From Rhizobium sp. Leaf371 (GTDB lineage: Bacteria > Pseudomonadota > Alphaproteobacteria > Rhizobiales > Rhizobiaceae), in contig NZ_LMQB01000001.1 of NCBI RefSeq assembly GCF_001424045.1, forward strand, positions 62,002 to 126,001: DNA of 64,000 nucleotides, given 5' to 3'. Below the pieces are notes generated by a model, which was not told where the DNA came from, did not search any database, and saw only the letters and a program-made list of their open reading frames with translations. The stretch's first letter is position 1. The number at the start of each line of letters is the position of its first letter. Below, one piece after another: positions 61,713 through 64,000 of this stretch. The position numbers and the translations under genes are program-made.

Positions 61713-62498
61713 TCACGGGTCGATCCACACCTCGTCGCCGAGGGTCACGCGACCGGGGGCGGCGATGTCGGCATAGACGCCGAGATTGCGCCGGTTGCCG
61801 CGCAGGATATGGCGCAGGACGTCCGGCTGTTCCGGCAGGCCGGGTTGGGAGACGAGCGTCATGCCGCACCGCTTCGTGCCTTCGCTCACGCGGATCTCCA
61901 GCGTGCCGATGACGACGCGGCGTCCGATCCAGTCGTTCTCCACGAAACCCGGTTCGGTCTCGGTGTCGATCAGGAGATCCGGCCGGAACCGGCGTGCGTC
62001 CAGCGCCAAGGCGGGATCGCCGGCGCGAATGGCGTCGATCGAGGCGGTGGTGAGGATGTGGAGCGGGCTTGCCGTGTAGCGCGGCGCGATGACGGGCCAG
62101 CTTCGGCCTGTGCCCCGCGTTTCCGCGAGACCGACGGGAAAGCCGAAATGGTCGGACAGGCGCTCGTCCATGTCCGGCGCGTCGGCCGCCAGAAACGCGC
62201 CGTCGGGAAAACCGATTTCCGCCATGCCGTCCGGCCGCAGGCGCGAGACGAGGTGGAGGGCCTTGCGCCAGCGCGGGCTCGATTCCGGTGCCGCAGGCTC
62301 GCGGGTTTCCGGATCGAAGATCAGGAAGGCGCGATTGGCGGCAACGCCACCGGTCGGATAGTCGAGGCCGCCCGACTCATCGTCCGCCACCGCGATGTCG
62401 AGACAGTCCATACGCTCCCCGCCGAGCGAACTGACGGGATAGCGCCAGAGTTCGGCGATACGTCCAACGAAATGCAAAGGATGCGGTCTCCCGGCCAT
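61713..62498 (-). CDS. MOSC-domain protein
   Basis: A 261-residue MOSC protein with an N-terminal beta-barrel (GRIAELWRYPVSSLGGERMDCLDIA). The MOSC domain includes the EGTKRCGMTLVSQPGLPEQPDVLRHILRGNRRNLGVYA region, with the conserved Cys in KRCGM that binds molybdenum cofactor or sulfur in relatives such as YiiM/YcbX. It would act in detoxification of N-hydroxylated compounds or similar, but this is inferred from the family. The start is not certain; ATG 62540 and 62498 are both in frame. The long extension upstream is AT-rich and is rejected. Confidence 0.87.
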   Translation of the reverse strand: MAGRPHPLHFVGRIAELWRYPVSSLGGERMDCLDIAVADDESGGLDYPTGGVAANRAFLIFDPETREPAAPESSPRWRKALHLVSRLRPDGMAEIGFPDGAFLAADAPDMDERLSDHFGFPVGLAETRGTGRSWPVIAPRYTASPLHILTTASIDAIRAGDPALALDARRFRPDLLIDTETEPGFVENDWIGRRVVIGTLEIRVSEGTKRCGMTLVSQPGLPEQPDVLRHILRGNRRNLGVYADIAAPGRVTLGDEVWIDP

Positions 62499-62788
62499 GG
62501 TGAGGGATGCAGAGCGAGCAAGATCTGCCGATGCCTCCATCGAGGGAATGCGCCCGGCTGCCGCAGGTTCCCATGCGAAGCGGAGAAGCTTGCCAGGGCG
62601 ATCGGGGATGATGTTTTTTCGTCCTGACCGCCGTTTCTTGATGAGGCAGAGATCGCTTTTGGAAGTCTTTTCTAATATTATGCACAAAATTGCGGCGTCT
62701 GCTCAATCCTTGGACTTTCTATCATTCTGTATTCATTCAGCTTTCACTGATAGTTCTATCGTTTGACCACAAGGTTCGGGACATCTCG

Positions 62789-64000
62789 ATGGTAAGCGTT
62801 CTGGGAGCATCTGCGCGACTGCCTGTGGAGACGGATGACTTTCGCATGTTGTTTCAGACACATCCTTCGCCGATGTGGATCTACGACCCGCGCACCTACC
62901 GGTTTCTCACCGTCAACGACGCGGCGGTCGCGCTCTACGGTTACGGCCGGCAGGCCTATGACCGGATGACCGTTCTCGACATCCGTCCCCCGTGGGAGCG
63001 CCAGCGGATGATCGAAGCCGTCACGGCGCGCAGCGACGTCGACCGGGCCGAACGGTGGACGCATCTGAAGGCCGACGGAACGGCGCTCGACGTGCTGACC
63101 TATGGCCGCGAATTGCAGTTCGAAGGACGGCAGGCGATCCTCGCCATCGTCCAGGACCGCACGGAGGTGAATGCCGCCCGCCAGAAGACCGACGAAACGC
63201 GGACCCTGCTCGACAGCATCATCGAGAACCTGCCGGTTGCGGTCTTCGTCAAGGACATGGCGGATGACGGGCGATACGTGCTCTTCAATGCGGCCTGCAG
63301 CGCCGCATTCGGCACGCCGCCCGAAGAGATCGCCGGGAAAACCGACCGCAGCATCTTTCCCGCGCGCCAGGTGGAGCTGTTTCGCGACCAGGACCGCCGG
63401 GCTTTCGAGACGGAGGGAACGCTGACCTTCGAGGAGACCATCGAGGATCTCGCCGGCACCACGCGCATTCTGCACACCGCCAAGCGCACCTTGCCCGCCA
63501 GCAACGGAGAGCGGCTCCGCTACGTGCTCGGCATTTCCCAGGATGTGACCGAAGAGCGCAAGATCGAAGCCCGGCTTGCCTTCATGGCGATGCACGATTC
63601 CCTGAGCGGCCTTGCGAACCGGGCCCATTTCAGCGATCACATCCGGCGTGCAGCCCGCCTTGCGACGGCGGACGCGCCGGTGGCGCTGCTTTATCTCGAT
63701 ATCGATCATTTCAAGAACATCAACGACAGCCGGGGACATGCCGCAGGCGATGCCCTGCTGTGCCAGGTCGCCGACCGATTGCTGTCCATCGTGCGGGCGG
63801 GCGATTTCGTGGCGCGGCTCGGCGGTGACGAGTTTGCCATCGTGCTGCAGCTTCAGGATGGCCGCTCGGCGGAGGAGGTGGCCGACCGGCTGCTTGCGGA
63901 GCTTCGTCGGCCGTTCGACCTCGACGGCATCGCCGAGCACGTCAGCTGCAGCATCGGTATCGCCTGCGCGCCGGATCACTCGACCGACGACGACGGACTG
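62789..64000 (+). CDS. PAS-PAS-GGDEF protein, 5' part (runs off the window)
   Basis: At least 404 codons, from ATG 62789 through base 64000. PAS 1 (FQTHPSPMWIYDPRTYRFLTVNDAAVALYGYGRQAYDRMT) and PAS 2 (IIENLPVAVFVKDMADDGRYVLFNAACSAAFGTPPEEIAGKTD) are followed by a GGDEF domain with MHDSLSGLANRAHF, LDIDHFKNINDSRGHAAGDALL and an intact LGGDEFAIV. It would make c-di-GMP; an EAL domain may follow beyond the window. There are no membrane helices. The 290 nt upstream are unusually AT-rich for this genome and should include the promoter. Confidence 0.92.
   Translation, partial: MVSVLGASARLPVETDDFRMLFQTHPSPMWIYDPRTYRFLTVNDAAVALYGYGRQAYDRMTVLDIRPPWERQRMIEAVTARSDVDRAERWTHLKADGTALDVLTYGRELQFEGRQAILAIVQDRTEVNAARQKTDETRTLLDSIIENLPVAVFVKDMADDGRYVLFNAACSAAFGTPPEEIAGKTDRSIFPARQVELFRDQDRRAFETEGTLTFEETIEDLAGTTRILHTAKRTLPASNGERLRYVLGISQDVTEERKIEARLAFMAMHDSLSGLANRAHFSDHIRRAARLATADAPVALLYLDIDHFKNINDSRGHAAGDALLCQVADRLLSIVRAGDFVARLGGDEFAIVLQLQDGRSAEEVADRLLAELRRPFDLDGIAEHVSCSIGIACAPDHSTDDDGL

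Overview
The window is chromosomal-type DNA from a GC-rich alphaproteobacterium, most likely a member of the Rhizobiaceae or a close relative (Rhizobium, Ensifer, Shinella, Agrobacterium). The indicators are the betI-betC-betB-betA choline/choline-O-sulfate cluster, a 78-residue ribosomal protein S21, a TIGR03808-type Tat-exported protein, an asparaginase of the Rhizobium etli thermolabile (AnsA) type, HmrR/CueR-type copper control and a cytoplasmic double-PAS chemoreceptor. Genes are dense, on both strands, and often translationally coupled. I saw no rRNA, tRNA, CRISPR array, transposase or prophage.

Layout. 1-7.3 kb: truncated chemoreceptor, two small ORFs, a Tat-exported Gfo/Idh oxidoreductase, a CurA-like reductase, a PaiB-like FMN protein, a VOC protein, a YqjM-type ene-reductase and rpsU. 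7.7-11.6 kb: KefF-like and KefC-like potassium/proton antiporter pair, then an HPP-CBS membrane protein. 11.7-19.6 kb: an LLM flavin oxidoreductase, a YcnI-CopC/CopD copper pair, and metQ-metN-metI followed by an NtaA/DmoA-type flavin monooxygenase. 19.7-27.2 kb: CPA1 sodium/proton antiporter, PHB-depolymerase-like esterase, M20 amidohydrolase and a copper efflux set (cueR, copA, copZ) with two textbook MerR-type promoters. 27.3-37 kb: cysN-cysD-cysH and the bet cluster. The bet cluster is interrupted by an oppositely oriented RelE-type toxin/antitoxin pair and carries an extra 82-codon ORF between betC and betB. 37-47 kb: asparaginase, DUF3750 protein, quinone oxidoreductase, EamA protein, DeoR-type regulator with a divergent nucleoside-deoxyribosyltransferase-like protein, GST, TIGR03808 protein and a PAS-GAF-GGDEF-EAL protein. 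47-56 kb: L,D-transpeptidase, an orphan two-component pair, ohrR/ohr, VOC protein, LysE exporter, a DUF1488-like protein and a cystine-type ABC importer. 56-64 kb: cytoplasmic chemoreceptor, MaoC hydratase, a frameshifted SDR gene, FAD/NAD(P)-binding protein, MOSC protein and a truncated PAS-PAS-GGDEF protein.

How genes work together. Sulfur is a recurring theme. Choline sulfatase (betC) would release sulfate. CysDN activates sulfate and the [4Fe-4S] CysH reduces it. MetNIQ with its adjoining flavin monooxygenase, and the cystine-type importer, would bring in organic sulfur. Copper homeostasis is served by the CueR-CopA-CopZ set and the YcnI-CopCD pair. Signalling genes (two chemoreceptors, two GGDEF proteins, one histidine kinase with its receiver) are interspersed.

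The most unusual things are (i) the toxin-antitoxin pair between betB and betA, (ii) the tightly coupled 82-codon ORF in the bet operon, (iii) many short perfect or near-perfect tandem repeats (7-18 bp units) at gene ends and intergenic spots, one of which encodes a His/Trp-rich segment in front of CopC, (iv) very strong hairpins after the binding-protein genes of two separate ABC operons, and (v) small ORFs with good ribosome binding sites (24, 35 and 67 residues). I see no single large undescribed system. Novelty of any item cannot be judged without database searches.
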